Position numbers and translations under genes: made by a program. Shown here piece by piece: positions 53,431 through 61,849 of a DNA stretch of 64,000 nt (position 1 is the stretch's first letter; every line of letters starts with the position of its first letter). The notes beneath the pieces were generated by a model, which was given only the letters and a program-made list of their open reading frames with translations, did not search any database and was not told the origin of the DNA. Source of the DNA: GCA-2687515 sp002687515 (GTDB lineage: Bacteria; Pseudomonadota; Alphaproteobacteria; Rhodospirillales; UBA2165); NCBI GenBank assembly GCA_030745835.1, contig JASLNU010000016.1, positions 62,001 to 126,000 of the forward strand, given 5' to 3'.

Positions 53431-55059
53431 ATGGTAAATTTGGACTACTCTCGTTTTGAATCGGAATTTGAAAATTGCACCTTGCCGGCGCTGTTGAAAC
53501 AACGCGCCCAAGAACTCGGCGACATGCCGTATGTCAAGTTCCGCGACAAAACCGTGACCTATACGGAGATGAACGAGACCACAAACCGGGTGGCGAATTC
53601 CCTGACCGATTTGGGAATTCAACATGGCGATAAAGTGTGTTTGTTGATGAAGAATTCATTGGAATTCATATACGCCTGGTACGGGTTGGCCAAGCTGGGC
53701 GCCGTGATGGTTCCGGTGAACCCGAATTTAAAGGGAAACCTGCTGCGGCACATCGTGACCAACTCGGAAGCGACGGTCCTGTTTATCGACAACGATTTGA
53801 TCGAACGCATCAAATTAATTGAAGATGAGGTCGGAAATGTTACCAAGATGATCCGCGTTGACGAAAACCCGGAGGTCCAAAGCACGGATCACTTCACGGC
53901 TATCGATATCCTGGAATTCGACACATTGTTGGCGGGATCACCGGATCAACCGGAGGATAAGGTCAAGCCGGCCGACGCCATGTCCATTCTTTATACGTCG
54001 GGGACAACGGGGCCCTCCAAGGGCGCCATGTTGAGCCAGCATTACTATTACGACAATGCCTTGATGGCGATCCATTTCCAAAATCATACAGAAGGCGACG
54101 TGCTGTTTTCGTGCCTCCCCATGTTCCACGCCAATGCTCAACTCACGTCCTGTTACACGGCTCTCCTGACCAAGGGGACGTTTGTCATGAGCAAACTATT
54201 CAGCCTCTCGACGTTTATGGATGAAATTGCTGAATGCAAAGCGACCCATACCAATGTTATGGGGTCGATCTTGATTCTGCTGATGAAGCAGGCGCCCAGT
54301 CCGGAGGATAAAAACAACACGCTGAAAGTGATCAATTCGGTACCCCTGATTCCGGATGCGCTGGAATTCGAAAAGCGCTTCGGCGTCAAATTGGTCGGCA
54401 TGTTCGGCGCCACCGAAACCGCCATCTGCATAGCATCGCCTTTCGACGAAGAAACCAAGTCCGATTCCTGCGGCAAAGCGCTGCCCCATTTCGACTGCCG
54501 CATCGTCGATGACAACGACATTGAATGCCCCCGGGGCACCAAGGGCGAAATCATCGTTCGCGGCAAGGTTCCCTTCGTGCAAATGGCCGGATATTACAAT
54601 ATGCCCGAGGCGACCTTAGCCGCGTTTCAAAATCTCTGGTACCATACCGGTGACTTCGGCATCCAGGACGAACAAGGATATTTCTATTTTGTCGATAGGA
54701 AAAAAGACGCCATTCGGCGGCGCGGCGAGAACATTTCTTCCTACGAGGTCGAGGAGGTTGTGAACTCCCATCCGAATGTCCTGGAGTCAGCGGCGGTTGC
54801 CGTTAAAGACGAAGTGATGACCGAGGATGAGGTCAAAATTTTCGTCATCTTGAAAAACGGCGAATCCCTTAGCGCCGAGGATCTAATATTGTTTTGCAAG
54901 GACCGGATGGCTTATTTCATGATTCCCAGATATGTCGAATTTGTCGATCAATTTCCGAAAACACCCAATCAAAAAGTGCAGAAATTTGCGCTTCGTGACC
55001 GTGGCAACAGCGCCGCGACTTGGGACCGCGAGGCATCCGGGATAAAAATCGAACGCTAG
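53431..55059 (+). CDS. Acyl-CoA ligase (AMP-binding, carnitine-CoA-ligase-like)
   Basis: A 542-residue adenylate-forming ligase that activates a carboxylic acid with ATP and CoA. Motifs: P-loop-like ILYTSGTTGPSKGAMLS, GMFGATETAICIASPF, YHTGDFGIQDEQGYFYFVDR and RRGENISSYEVE, with the C-terminal catalytic Lys region PNQKVQKFALR. The ATG at 53431 is used (GAGGA about 10 bases upstream); an in-frame TTG at 53407 would lie within the operator. It heads the plus-strand arm followed by the B12 mutase genes, so its product is likely the mutase substrate. Confidence 0.9.
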   Translation: MVNLDYSRFESEFENCTLPALLKQRAQELGDMPYVKFRDKTVTYTEMNETTNRVANSLTDLGIQHGDKVCLLMKNSLEFIYAWYGLAKLGAVMVPVNPNLKGNLLRHIVTNSEATVLFIDNDLIERIKLIEDEVGNVTKMIRVDENPEVQSTDHFTAIDILEFDTLLAGSPDQPEDKVKPADAMSILYTSGTTGPSKGAMLSQHYYYDNALMAIHFQNHTEGDVLFSCLPMFHANAQLTSCYTALLTKGTFVMSKLFSLSTFMDEIAECKATHTNVMGSILILLMKQAPSPEDKNNTLKVINSVPLIPDALEFEKRFGVKLVGMFGATETAICIASPFDEETKSDSCGKALPHFDCRIVDDNDIECPRGTKGEIIVRGKVPFVQMAGYYNMPEATLAAFQNLWYHTGDFGIQDEQGYFYFVDRKKDAIRRRGENISSYEVEEVVNSHPNVLESAAVAVKDEVMTEDEVKIFVILKNGESLSAEDLILFCKDRMAYFMIPRYVEFVDQFPKTPNQKVQKFALRDRGNSAATWDREASGIKIER

Positions 55060-55104
55060 AAGGGGGTATTCACCAAGCTGCCGCGGTAAATCAAGAGGTC
55101 CATC

Positions 55105-56796
55105 ATGTACAACAAGGAATATTTGGAACGTTTGAAGAAATCGAAGGCGAATTGGGAATCGGAAACCCTGAGCCGGAGCCAGAACGGATCGAACCCGGAA
55201 AACCCCGACCATTTCACCGATTCGAGGATACCGGTAAAACAACTTTACACGCCATTGGATTTGGAAGAAGCCGGTTTCGATTATTTGGAGGATCTTGGGT
55301 TCCCAGGTGAATTTCCCTTCGCCCGGGGTCTTGATCCGGCGGGTTACCGGAACGACCACTGGATGATGATGCAGTACAGTGGCTTTGCGTCGGCCGAAGA
55401 AACCAACAAACGCTTCAAATTCGTTCTCGAACAGGGCGCTTCGTCATTTTCCATTGCCCTCGATTTACCTACCCACAAAGGATTGGATTCCGACGATCCG
55501 CTGGCCGAGGGCGAGGTCGGGAAGACCGGCGTTCCGATCGACTCCTTGCAGGATTTGGAGATTATTTTTGACGGCGTGCCGCTGGATGCGGCCAAGATGT
55601 TTATCTGCGTCGGGATGTCGACCGGACCGATTATCCTGAGCCTGTTCCTGGCGCTGGCCGAAAAAAACGGCATTGACCCCAATTCGTTCGGCCTTTTCCT
55701 GACCAACGAGGCGTTGATGGAATTTGTATGCCGCGGCACGCAATTCACGACGCCGGCCGGGCACCATAAATTGTCATCGGATGTGATCGAATATTGCACC
55801 CGGAATCATCCCGGATATTCGCCGATGCAACTGTGCGGCTATCATACGCGCGAAGCCGGCGCCACCGCCATCCAGGAACTGGCCTTTCCATTGGCAATCG
55901 CTATTACCTATATCGAGGAAATGGATAAACGTGGCTTTACCATTGACGATTTCGCCGGAAAATTTTCCTGGTTTTTCTCCTCGACCCTGGATTTGTTTGA
56001 AGAGGCGGCCAAGTTCCGGGCGTTCAGAAAGGTATGGGCGAAAATTGCCAAGGAGCGCTTCGGCGCCAAAAATCCGGATACCTGGAACGCCAAGATCATG
56101 ATTTATACCGGCGGCAGCAACCTGACCCGCCAGCAACCCTTGAACAATATTGTTCGTACCACCGTGCAGGCGCTGGGCGGCGTGCTGGGCGGCGTGCAAT
56201 GGGCCAATTTGTCTTCGTTTGACGAGGCCTTCCAAACGCCGACCGAACAAGGCGCGACCATCGCTCTGCGGACCCAGCAAATTCTGGCCCATGAAACCGG
56301 CGTCACCAGCACGCCCGATCCACTCGCCGGGTCCTACTTCGTCGAAACATTGACCAAGGAGATCGAAACCAAGGTTTTTGACTATCTGGAAAAAATTGAG
56401 GAAATGGGCGGCGCGATCAAGGCCATCGAAAAGGGATTCTACCAGCAGGAAATCAACGAAAACGCCTTCCAGCAGCATCAGGACATCGAAGGCAATACCA
56501 AGATAAAAGTCGGCTTAAATAAATTTACGACCGATGAAAAAGTCGCGGTGACCCCACTGAAGTATGATCCGGAATCCGAGGAACGAATTGTCACCCGGCT
56601 GAAACGTCTCCGGGCGGAACGGGACGACGGCGCCGTCCGGGATCGGATCGACGCATTGCGCGCCGCCACCGAGGCCGGTAAAAATGTGATTCCCTATATC
56701 CTGGAGGCGGTCAAGGTTTACGCCACGGTAGGAGAAATCGGCGCCGTCTTCCGCGACGTACACGGTGCCTACAGCGAAGATAAAATTTATCTATAG
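55105..56796 (+). CDS. B12-dependent acyl-CoA mutase large (catalytic) subunit
   Basis: A 563-residue methylmalonyl-CoA-mutase-type TIM-barrel subunit without its own B12 domain. Three key residues of methylmalonyl-CoA mutase are retained: Tyr91 (in MMMQYSGF, equal to Tyr89), Arg210 (FVCRGTQF, equal to Arg207) and His247 (CGYHTREAGA, equal to His244), with the 37-residue Arg-His spacing kept. Isobutyryl- and 2-hydroxyisobutyryl-CoA mutases lack the Tyr/Arg pair, so a carboxylate-bearing substrate is expected. The WTIRQY phrase of the classic enzyme reads WMMMQY here, so the CoA or substrate contacts differ. The B12 subunit is encoded next. Confidence 0.9.
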   Translation: MYNKEYLERLKKSKANWESETLSRSQNGSNPENPDHFTDSRIPVKQLYTPLDLEEAGFDYLEDLGFPGEFPFARGLDPAGYRNDHWMMMQYSGFASAEETNKRFKFVLEQGASSFSIALDLPTHKGLDSDDPLAEGEVGKTGVPIDSLQDLEIIFDGVPLDAAKMFICVGMSTGPIILSLFLALAEKNGIDPNSFGLFLTNEALMEFVCRGTQFTTPAGHHKLSSDVIEYCTRNHPGYSPMQLCGYHTREAGATAIQELAFPLAIAITYIEEMDKRGFTIDDFAGKFSWFFSSTLDLFEEAAKFRAFRKVWAKIAKERFGAKNPDTWNAKIMIYTGGSNLTRQQPLNNIVRTTVQALGGVLGGVQWANLSSFDEAFQTPTEQGATIALRTQQILAHETGVTSTPDPLAGSYFVETLTKEIETKVFDYLEKIEEMGGAIKAIEKGFYQQEINENAFQQHQDIEGNTKIKVGLNKFTTDEKVAVTPLKYDPESEERIVTRLKRLRAERDDGAVRDRIDALRAATEAGKNVIPYILEAVKVYATVGEIGAVFRDVHGAYSEDKIYL

Positions 56797-56808
56797 GAAC
56801 GACATGAC

Positions 56809-57201
56809 GTGGTAGCAAAATCGAGAATTGTCATCGCCAAGGTCGGTCTGGACGGCCACGACCGCGGCGCCAAATTGGTCGCCCGGATACTTGCCGATGC
56901 CGGTTTTGAAGTCATTTATACGGGCAAGTTTCAGACCGCCGAGCAAATTGTCGCTACCGCCATTCAAGAAAGCGCCGATGCCATCGGCATCAGTATCCTG
57001 TCAGGATCGCATAATACGCAGTTCAAGAAAATAATGGCGCTTTTGAAAGATGAAGAAGCCGAAGACATAGCCGTATTCGGTGGCGGTATCGCGCACGACG
57101 ATGATATTGATATTCTAAGGAATATGGGCGTTCGCGAGTTTTTCACACCGGGGACGAATACGTCCGAGATCATCGAGTTTGCGCGAAGTCTGAAACAATG
57201 A
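56809..57201 (+). CDS. B12-binding small subunit of acyl-CoA mutase
   Basis: A 130-residue cobalamin-binding Rossmann protein. The B12 motif D-x-H-x-x-G appears as GLDGHDRGAK and supplies the lower axial His. It is followed by IGISILSGSHN and VFGGGIAHDDD, which embrace the nucleotide tail. The GTG at 56809 is the start; AGGAA lies about 12 bases before it. It makes a heterodimeric mutase with the 563-residue subunit encoded 12 bases upstream. Confidence 0.94.
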   Translation: MVAKSRIVIAKVGLDGHDRGAKLVARILADAGFEVIYTGKFQTAEQIVATAIQESADAIGISILSGSHNTQFKKIMALLKDEEAEDIAVFGGGIAHDDDIDILRNMGVREFFTPGTNTSEIIEFARSLKQ

Positions 57202-57272
57202 ACCGGCCAATGAACCCGCGTGTGGGCTGATCAAGATAGCACCTGGAATGGGCGCAGAGGCAGGGCGCGGTG

Positions 57273-57338
57273 GCCACCCTGGCAAAACCGTTCTCCAACG
57301 AGGATCTGGTCGATAGCGTAATTGAATGCCTGAATTAG
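57273..57338 (+). pseudogene. Remnant of a response-regulator receiver C-terminus
   Basis: A 21-codon piece reads LAKPFSNEDLVDSVIECLN and TAG, the typical last strand and helix of a receiver domain (the K-P-F phrase). No start or upstream domain remains. Just after it, GTG 57355 with GGAGGA upstream opens a 20-codon frame to TAG 57417 that I cannot assign; it may be real, coincidental, or part of the same relic. The rest of 57202-57461 shows no gene. Confidence 0.55.
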
Positions 57339-57461
57339 GCTTGGAGGAGAAGCGGTGCCGACTCGCACAAACGATATGGCCGAGATTCTGGCGGCGATAA
57401 ACAGCCGCTTGGGCTAGCGCATTTGCGCCTCCCAAGACCCAACAATTGCGCACCTCGCCAG

Positions 57462-58400
57462 ATGTCCGAACCGGCCAATCCTCGATCCAACTTACTGCCC
57501 CAGCGGATACCGCCGCGCGCCGCCTATGCGGTGCTCGCCGTTACTGTTTTTTTGTGGGCCTTATCGCTGGTGGTTGCGCGGACCGCCCACGGCGAGATTC
57601 CGCCGATCGGGCTTTCTTTCTGGCGCTGGTCGCTGGGTGCGATGCTGCTGCTTCCGTTCGTTTGGCGGGAGCTTAGGCAAAAGTGGCACAGCATTGCGCC
57701 GCGCCTCGGGTTGTTTTTCGCGATGGGCGGTTTGATGGGCGGCAGCGGCACGCTGCTTCTCTGGTCGGTCAAATATACCTCAACCATGAACGCCACCCTG
57801 GTCAATTCGTCGCAGTCCGCCTTTACCGCCCTCGCCGCCTTCTTGATTCTGCACCACCGGGTGACGGCGTGGCAGTTCGCCGGCGTGGCGGCGGCCTTCC
57901 TCGGCGTATCGATCATGGTGGTGCGCGCCGATTTGCAGACCCTCGTTGATTTGAATTTCAATCCCGGCGATATCCTGGTGCTCATCTCGACCATCGGCTA
58001 CACCGCCTATGCGCTGAACATCCAGCGCCTGCCCGGTGATCTGAGCATGGCGCTGGTGGTCCTCCTGATCGTCATCTGCGGATCGTTGCTCATCCTGCCC
58101 TTTTATATCGCCGAATCCATATTCGTGAAGCCGGTGCCGGTGACCCCGACATCGGTCGGCGCGCTTGCCGTGCTGGCGCTCTTGACCTCGGTTTTGACCA
58201 CTTTCGCCTGGAATATATGCAATCGGTCGGTGGGGCCTCACCGGGCCGCCGTGTTCATTAACCTGTTCCCATTTTATACCGCCGGCCTTGCCGTCACCTT
58301 CCTCGGCGAGCGCCTGTCCGGCTATCACTATTGGGGGGTTGGCCTGGTTTGCGCCGGCATAACTTTGGTCACGCTGATGGAGAAGAAGCGCGGGGCCTAG
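57462..58400 (+). CDS. EamA/DMT-family transporter
   Basis: A 312-residue membrane protein with ten hydrophobic helices in two EamA repeats, a drug/metabolite-transporter type. The first repeat has YAVLAVTVFLWALSLVVART and LSFWRWSLGAMLLLPF; the second ends in NLFPFYTAGLAVTFLGERL. The ATG at 57462 gives a normal N-terminus; an earlier in-frame start would translate relic sequence. The substrate cannot be predicted. It stands alone behind the receiver remnant. Confidence 0.85.
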   Translation: MSEPANPRSNLLPQRIPPRAAYAVLAVTVFLWALSLVVARTAHGEIPPIGLSFWRWSLGAMLLLPFVWRELRQKWHSIAPRLGLFFAMGGLMGGSGTLLLWSVKYTSTMNATLVNSSQSAFTALAAFLILHHRVTAWQFAGVAAAFLGVSIMVVRADLQTLVDLNFNPGDILVLISTIGYTAYALNIQRLPGDLSMALVVLLIVICGSLLILPFYIAESIFVKPVPVTPTSVGALAVLALLTSVLTTFAWNICNRSVGPHRAAVFINLFPFYTAGLAVTFLGERLSGYHYWGVGLVCAGITLVTLMEKKRGA

Positions 58401-58475
58401 CGTTGCCTGAATGCAAATGACGGGCTATCTTTATTTGAGAGCGAGTTAGCGGGGGGAAGTTGGGAGGAGCGCAGT

Positions 58476-59009
58476 ATGAAACCACCTCGCGTGTCGCTAA
58501 GCCATGCCGGATTCCATGTTTACGACATGGACAAGATGATCGATTTCTATGTTCGCGTGTTCGGCTTCAAGGTGACCGACCGCGGCGAAGACCGCCTCGT
58601 CTTTTTGGGCGCCGACCCCAAGGATCACCACCAGTTGATCATGCTTGGCGGGCGCAAGACCGAAGCAGACAGCAAGCATTACGGCCACATGGCGTTCCGC
58701 GTCGACAAGATGGATACCTTGCGCGAAATCCATGCCAAGGTGAAAGCCGAAGCCGAAGCATCCGACATCCGCACCCTGACCCACGGCAATGCCTGGTCGG
58801 TTTATTTCCAGGACCCGGAAGGCAACACCGCCGAGGCCTTTTTGGATACGCCCTGGTATGTGCGGCAACCATTTCTCGAACCGTTCGATCTGGAGCAGAG
58901 CGACACGGAGATTTATAAATTCACCGAGGATTTGCTGTCCAAGCATGAGACCACCAGACCGATCGAGGAATGGCGCCAGGATTACTCCAAGGAGTTGGGC
59001 CTGACTTGA
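58476..59009 (+). CDS. VOC-family (glyoxalase/extradiol dioxygenase-like) protein
   Basis: A 177-residue protein with the paired beta-alpha-beta-beta-beta modules of the vicinal oxygen chelate superfamily. Metal ligands appear in LSHAGFHVYDM (His), HHQLIML or GHMAFRV (His), and FQDPEGNTAEAFLDTP (Glu). The C-terminal 45 residues are an extra helical tail. It resembles catechol-dioxygenase-like or glyoxalase proteins, but the substrate is unknown. GGGAGGAGCG gives a strong ribosome site. It is convergent with the kinase gene. Confidence 0.82.
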   Translation: MKPPRVSLSHAGFHVYDMDKMIDFYVRVFGFKVTDRGEDRLVFLGADPKDHHQLIMLGGRKTEADSKHYGHMAFRVDKMDTLREIHAKVKAEAEASDIRTLTHGNAWSVYFQDPEGNTAEAFLDTPWYVRQPFLEPFDLEQSDTEIYKFTEDLLSKHETTRPIEEWRQDYSKELGLT

Positions 59010-59020
59010 CCTGACCCGCG

Positions 59021-60628
59021 CTAATTCAAATTGCGGCGCACACTGTCCAAGACTTCGGGAATATTAATGGGCTTGGTCAGATATTCCTTAAATCCGGCCT
59101 TGCGCCCAATTTCGATCTCATCGGGTTTGGCTGCCTCGGTCAGGGCGATCACCGGTATGCCGCGCGTCGATTTCGAGGCGCGCAGTTTGAGAAGCGCATC
59201 CAATCCGCTCATGCCGGGAAGGTTGACGTCCATGATGATCAGGTCGGGCATCTCGGTATCGGCCATATCGAGCCCATATTCCGCGCTGGGCGCCGAATAA
59301 AGCGAGACGCCGGGCATCTGACCGAGGACAGCCTGCATCAGCCTAAGGTTCGAAACATTGTCCTCGATATAGAGAACCTTACGCCTTTGATCCGCCGTTC
59401 CGCTGAACCGGCCGGCGGCATCGGGCTCCGTTTCATCATCATCGTCCTGATCATCGGTGTCGCCAAATTGATCGGCCGCAATCGGCATATCGATCCAGAA
59501 CAGGCTGCCGATCCCCTCCTCGCTTTCGAAACCGATGCGTCCGCCGAGCATGTCGACGATCTGCTTAGAGATCGTCAAGCCGATGCCGGTGCCCTCGATT
59601 TCGCCCGCCTCCCGGCCCAAACGGTTGAACGGCTCGAACAAATGGCTTTGCCGATCCGCCGGAATACCCCGGCCGGTATCGAAAACGCTGATCCGGTGGA
59701 AGCCGCCTTCCTGGGGCTCCGCGGTAACCGTGATCGACCCTCCTTTCCGGTTATATTTGATCGCATTGGACAATAGATTGAGCAGCACTTGGCGGAACCG
59801 GGCCTGATCGGTCCAAAGCCACGGCATTGGGGATTCGCCGGTCCGGTCGATCAATATCAAGCCGCGCTCGCCGATCTGTCCGCCGATCAGCGCCATGCAT
59901 TCGGATAAAACATCGGCCGGCCGCACGCTTTCGAACGACAGGCTCAGCTTGCCCGCCTCGATTTTGGCAAGGTCCAGAACCTGATCGATCAGCGAAAGAA
60001 GGTGATTGCCGCCCTTGATGATTTCACCCGAATATTTTCGAATGCTGCTGTCGGTCAAGGGGCGCTCGCCGGCTTTGTTCAAAAGCTGCGCGAATCCAAG
60101 GATCGCGTTCATCGGCGTCCTCAACTCGTGGCTCATCGAGGACAGGAATTCCGATTTGGCCCGGCTTGCGGTTTCCGCCGCCTCGCGGGCGCGTTCCAAT
60201 TCTTTTTCGCGGCGCTTGGTCTCGGTAATATCGGTGCGGACCAACAAGGTGCCGCCATCGGTGGTCTTATATTCGTTGATCATGATCCAGCGGCCGTCCC
60301 GTTCCCGGCGGGTGCGGGAGCCATCGGGATTGGCGTGGTAGTCGAGGGCATCTTGGATCAGTTCCTCGGCGCTTTCGCCCGATGACGGTTCGGCGTAGCC
60401 GTTGCGGTGAACGGCGCTCAGGACATCTTCGAATTTCGTGCCCGGAACCAGCAGGTCTTCGAGCCCCCTGAGATGCATGCGTACCTGACTGTTGCATAGG
60501 ACGAAACGATCATCGGCATCGTAGAGGACCACCCCTTCGTCGATGTTCTCGATGGCATTGAGCAGCAACTCCTGGGCGCTTTTCGACTGGGCCTTGGCCC
60601 TCTTTTCCTCGGTCACATCGATCATCAC
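59021..60628 (-). CDS. Hybrid histidine kinase, C-terminal part (PAS-HisKA-HATPase-receiver)
   Basis: 535 residues: a PAS domain (ENIDEGVVLYDADDRFVLCN), the H-box SSMSHELRTPMNAILGFAQL, the ATPase N-box NLLSNAIKYNRKGG and G-boxes DTGRGIPADR and EGTGIGLTISKQI, then a receiver with KVLYIEDN and the phospho-Asp in LIIMDVNLPGMSG. The reading frame runs unbroken upstream into the preceding gene except for one TAA at 60647-60649, seven codons before the first in-frame start (GTG 60628). It is therefore the kinase half of a gene split by a nonsense codon. If translated separately it would be a soluble hybrid kinase. Confidence 0.85.
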   Translation of the reverse strand: MMIDVTEEKRAKAQSKSAQELLLNAIENIDEGVVLYDADDRFVLCNSQVRMHLRGLEDLLVPGTKFEDVLSAVHRNGYAEPSSGESAEELIQDALDYHANPDGSRTRRERDGRWIMINEYKTTDGGTLLVRTDITETKRREKELERAREAAETASRAKSEFLSSMSHELRTPMNAILGFAQLLNKAGERPLTDSSIRKYSGEIIKGGNHLLSLIDQVLDLAKIEAGKLSLSFESVRPADVLSECMALIGGQIGERGLILIDRTGESPMPWLWTDQARFRQVLLNLLSNAIKYNRKGGSITVTAEPQEGGFHRISVFDTGRGIPADRQSHLFEPFNRLGREAGEIEGTGIGLTISKQIVDMLGGRIGFESEEGIGSLFWIDMPIAADQFGDTDDQDDDDETEPDAAGRFSGTADQRRKVLYIEDNVSNLRLMQAVLGQMPGVSLYSAPSAEYGLDMADTEMPDLIIMDVNLPGMSGLDALLKLRASKSTRGIPVIALTEAAKPDEIEIGRKAGFKEYLTKPINIPEVLDSVRRNLN

Positions 60629-60646
60629 GGCGACCGACCGGTCGAA

Positions 60647-61630
60647 TTAGCCGTCTTCGTTCTTTTGCGCCACCGCCGACAAAAGCACGTCGATGATTTC
60701 GCCGTTTTTCTTGATAAGCTGGTAGGGAACATCGCGGCAGAACCCGTTTTTGGCAAATGCCGGCAGGTTAACCTCGAGGGCATATTTCCGGCTGGCCTCG
60801 GTAAAAAATGCCATATCCGAGGTTCCGACAACTTCTTCGCGCTGGTAGCCGAGCGTTTCCAGCCAGTATTCGTTGGCGTCGAGGAGTTTGCCGGAGAGGT
60901 CGATGGAATGCATCATCACCGGCGTTTCGTTGTAGAGCGACCGATAGCGCCGTTCGCTTTCCTTGACCGCGGCCTCAGCCAATTTGCGCTCGGTGATGTC
61001 TTCGGTGTGGACCATGACAAGATCCGGCGGCACATAGGCGTATTTGACGTTAAGGTGCCTTTGGCCGATTGATTGGTAGGGATAAACCATTTCCCGTTCG
61101 ATACCGGTTTTTTCGTCTAAGCATCGCCTGATATCGCCGATCAGTTCGGGCATATTACGGTACATCTCGGAAAGCATGCTGCCCTTGGCCTCCGAAACCG
61201 CGCCCCTTGTATAGCTATCGGCGGCATCGTTGTAATCGATCAGTTGGAAATCATCGCCGGTACGCTGCCACGTATAGGTGGGAGCCGGCAGCCCCTTGAA
61301 CTGTACCCGCAGCCGTTCCTCGCTGGCGCGCAGCTCGGCGGTCCGTTCGGCGACGGCCGCTTCCAGCTCCTCTATCGCGTGGCCCTGATCCCGCAGCCGC
61401 TGGAAAGCCAAACTTTTGCTTTTGCCAACGAAATAGGCCAGAACCGCGATCGTCGCGCCGCCGAAGAGAAAGGCCCGTGCCGGAACAACGAAGGGCACCA
61501 CCTCGGTGCCGTAGATCACGGCATGTGCGATATAGACCGCGGCGCCGACCATGGCGCCGCCGATCATAAACGCGGCCGCGACGGCCAAGCCGCCGCCCAA
61601 ACCGGTTTGGGGCGGTATTTTTTCGCTCAT
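60647..61630 (-). CDS. Hybrid histidine kinase, N-terminal sensor part (two membrane helices, PAS domains)
   Basis: From ATG 61630 about 327 residues. Two hydrophobic segments (GGLAVAAAFMIGGAMVGAAVYIAH and VVPARAFLFGGATIAVLAYF) lead into a coiled stretch and two PAS domains; one ends VMVHTEDITERKLAEAAVKE, the other contains YNETPVMMHSIDLSGKLLDANEYWL. The last residues, VAQKNEDG, are the middle of a PAS C-cap. After the TAA the same frame continues to RSVAVMIDVTEEKR, exactly the rest of the cap. The two pieces are one gene (59021-61630) with an in-frame stop. A recent mutation, a sequencing error or true splitting are all possible. Confidence 0.8.
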   Translation of the reverse strand: MSEKIPPQTGLGGGLAVAAAFMIGGAMVGAAVYIAHAVIYGTEVVPFVVPARAFLFGGATIAVLAYFVGKSKSLAFQRLRDQGHAIEELEAAVAERTAELRASEERLRVQFKGLPAPTYTWQRTGDDFQLIDYNDAADSYTRGAVSEAKGSMLSEMYRNMPELIGDIRRCLDEKTGIEREMVYPYQSIGQRHLNVKYAYVPPDLVMVHTEDITERKLAEAAVKESERRYRSLYNETPVMMHSIDLSGKLLDANEYWLETLGYQREEVVGTSDMAFFTEASRKYALEVNLPAFAKNGFCRDVPYQLIKKNGEIIDVLLSAVAQKNEDG

Positions 61631-61849
61631 TATTCGGCCGTTCTTGTGCCGGGCTTGCCCGGTTTTAAATTCCCTCAAATCAAAAATGGGAATCGCGCGC
61701 GAAAAATCCAAGCAGCGGCAATAAATTTAGTCCGCCTCGGTCAGCCGCTCAAGCGGCACCAACTAGGGATTACCGTGATCAGTATCGTTGCTGCGACGTA
61801 CTGCCATATTACCCAAAATATGCGCGGATATGCCGGCTATGGGAATTTT

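Noticed and set aside
60647..60649. Recoded stop (selenocysteine or readthrough) in the histidine kinase
   Set aside because: The codon is TAA, not TGA, and no special structure follows, so recoding is unlikely.
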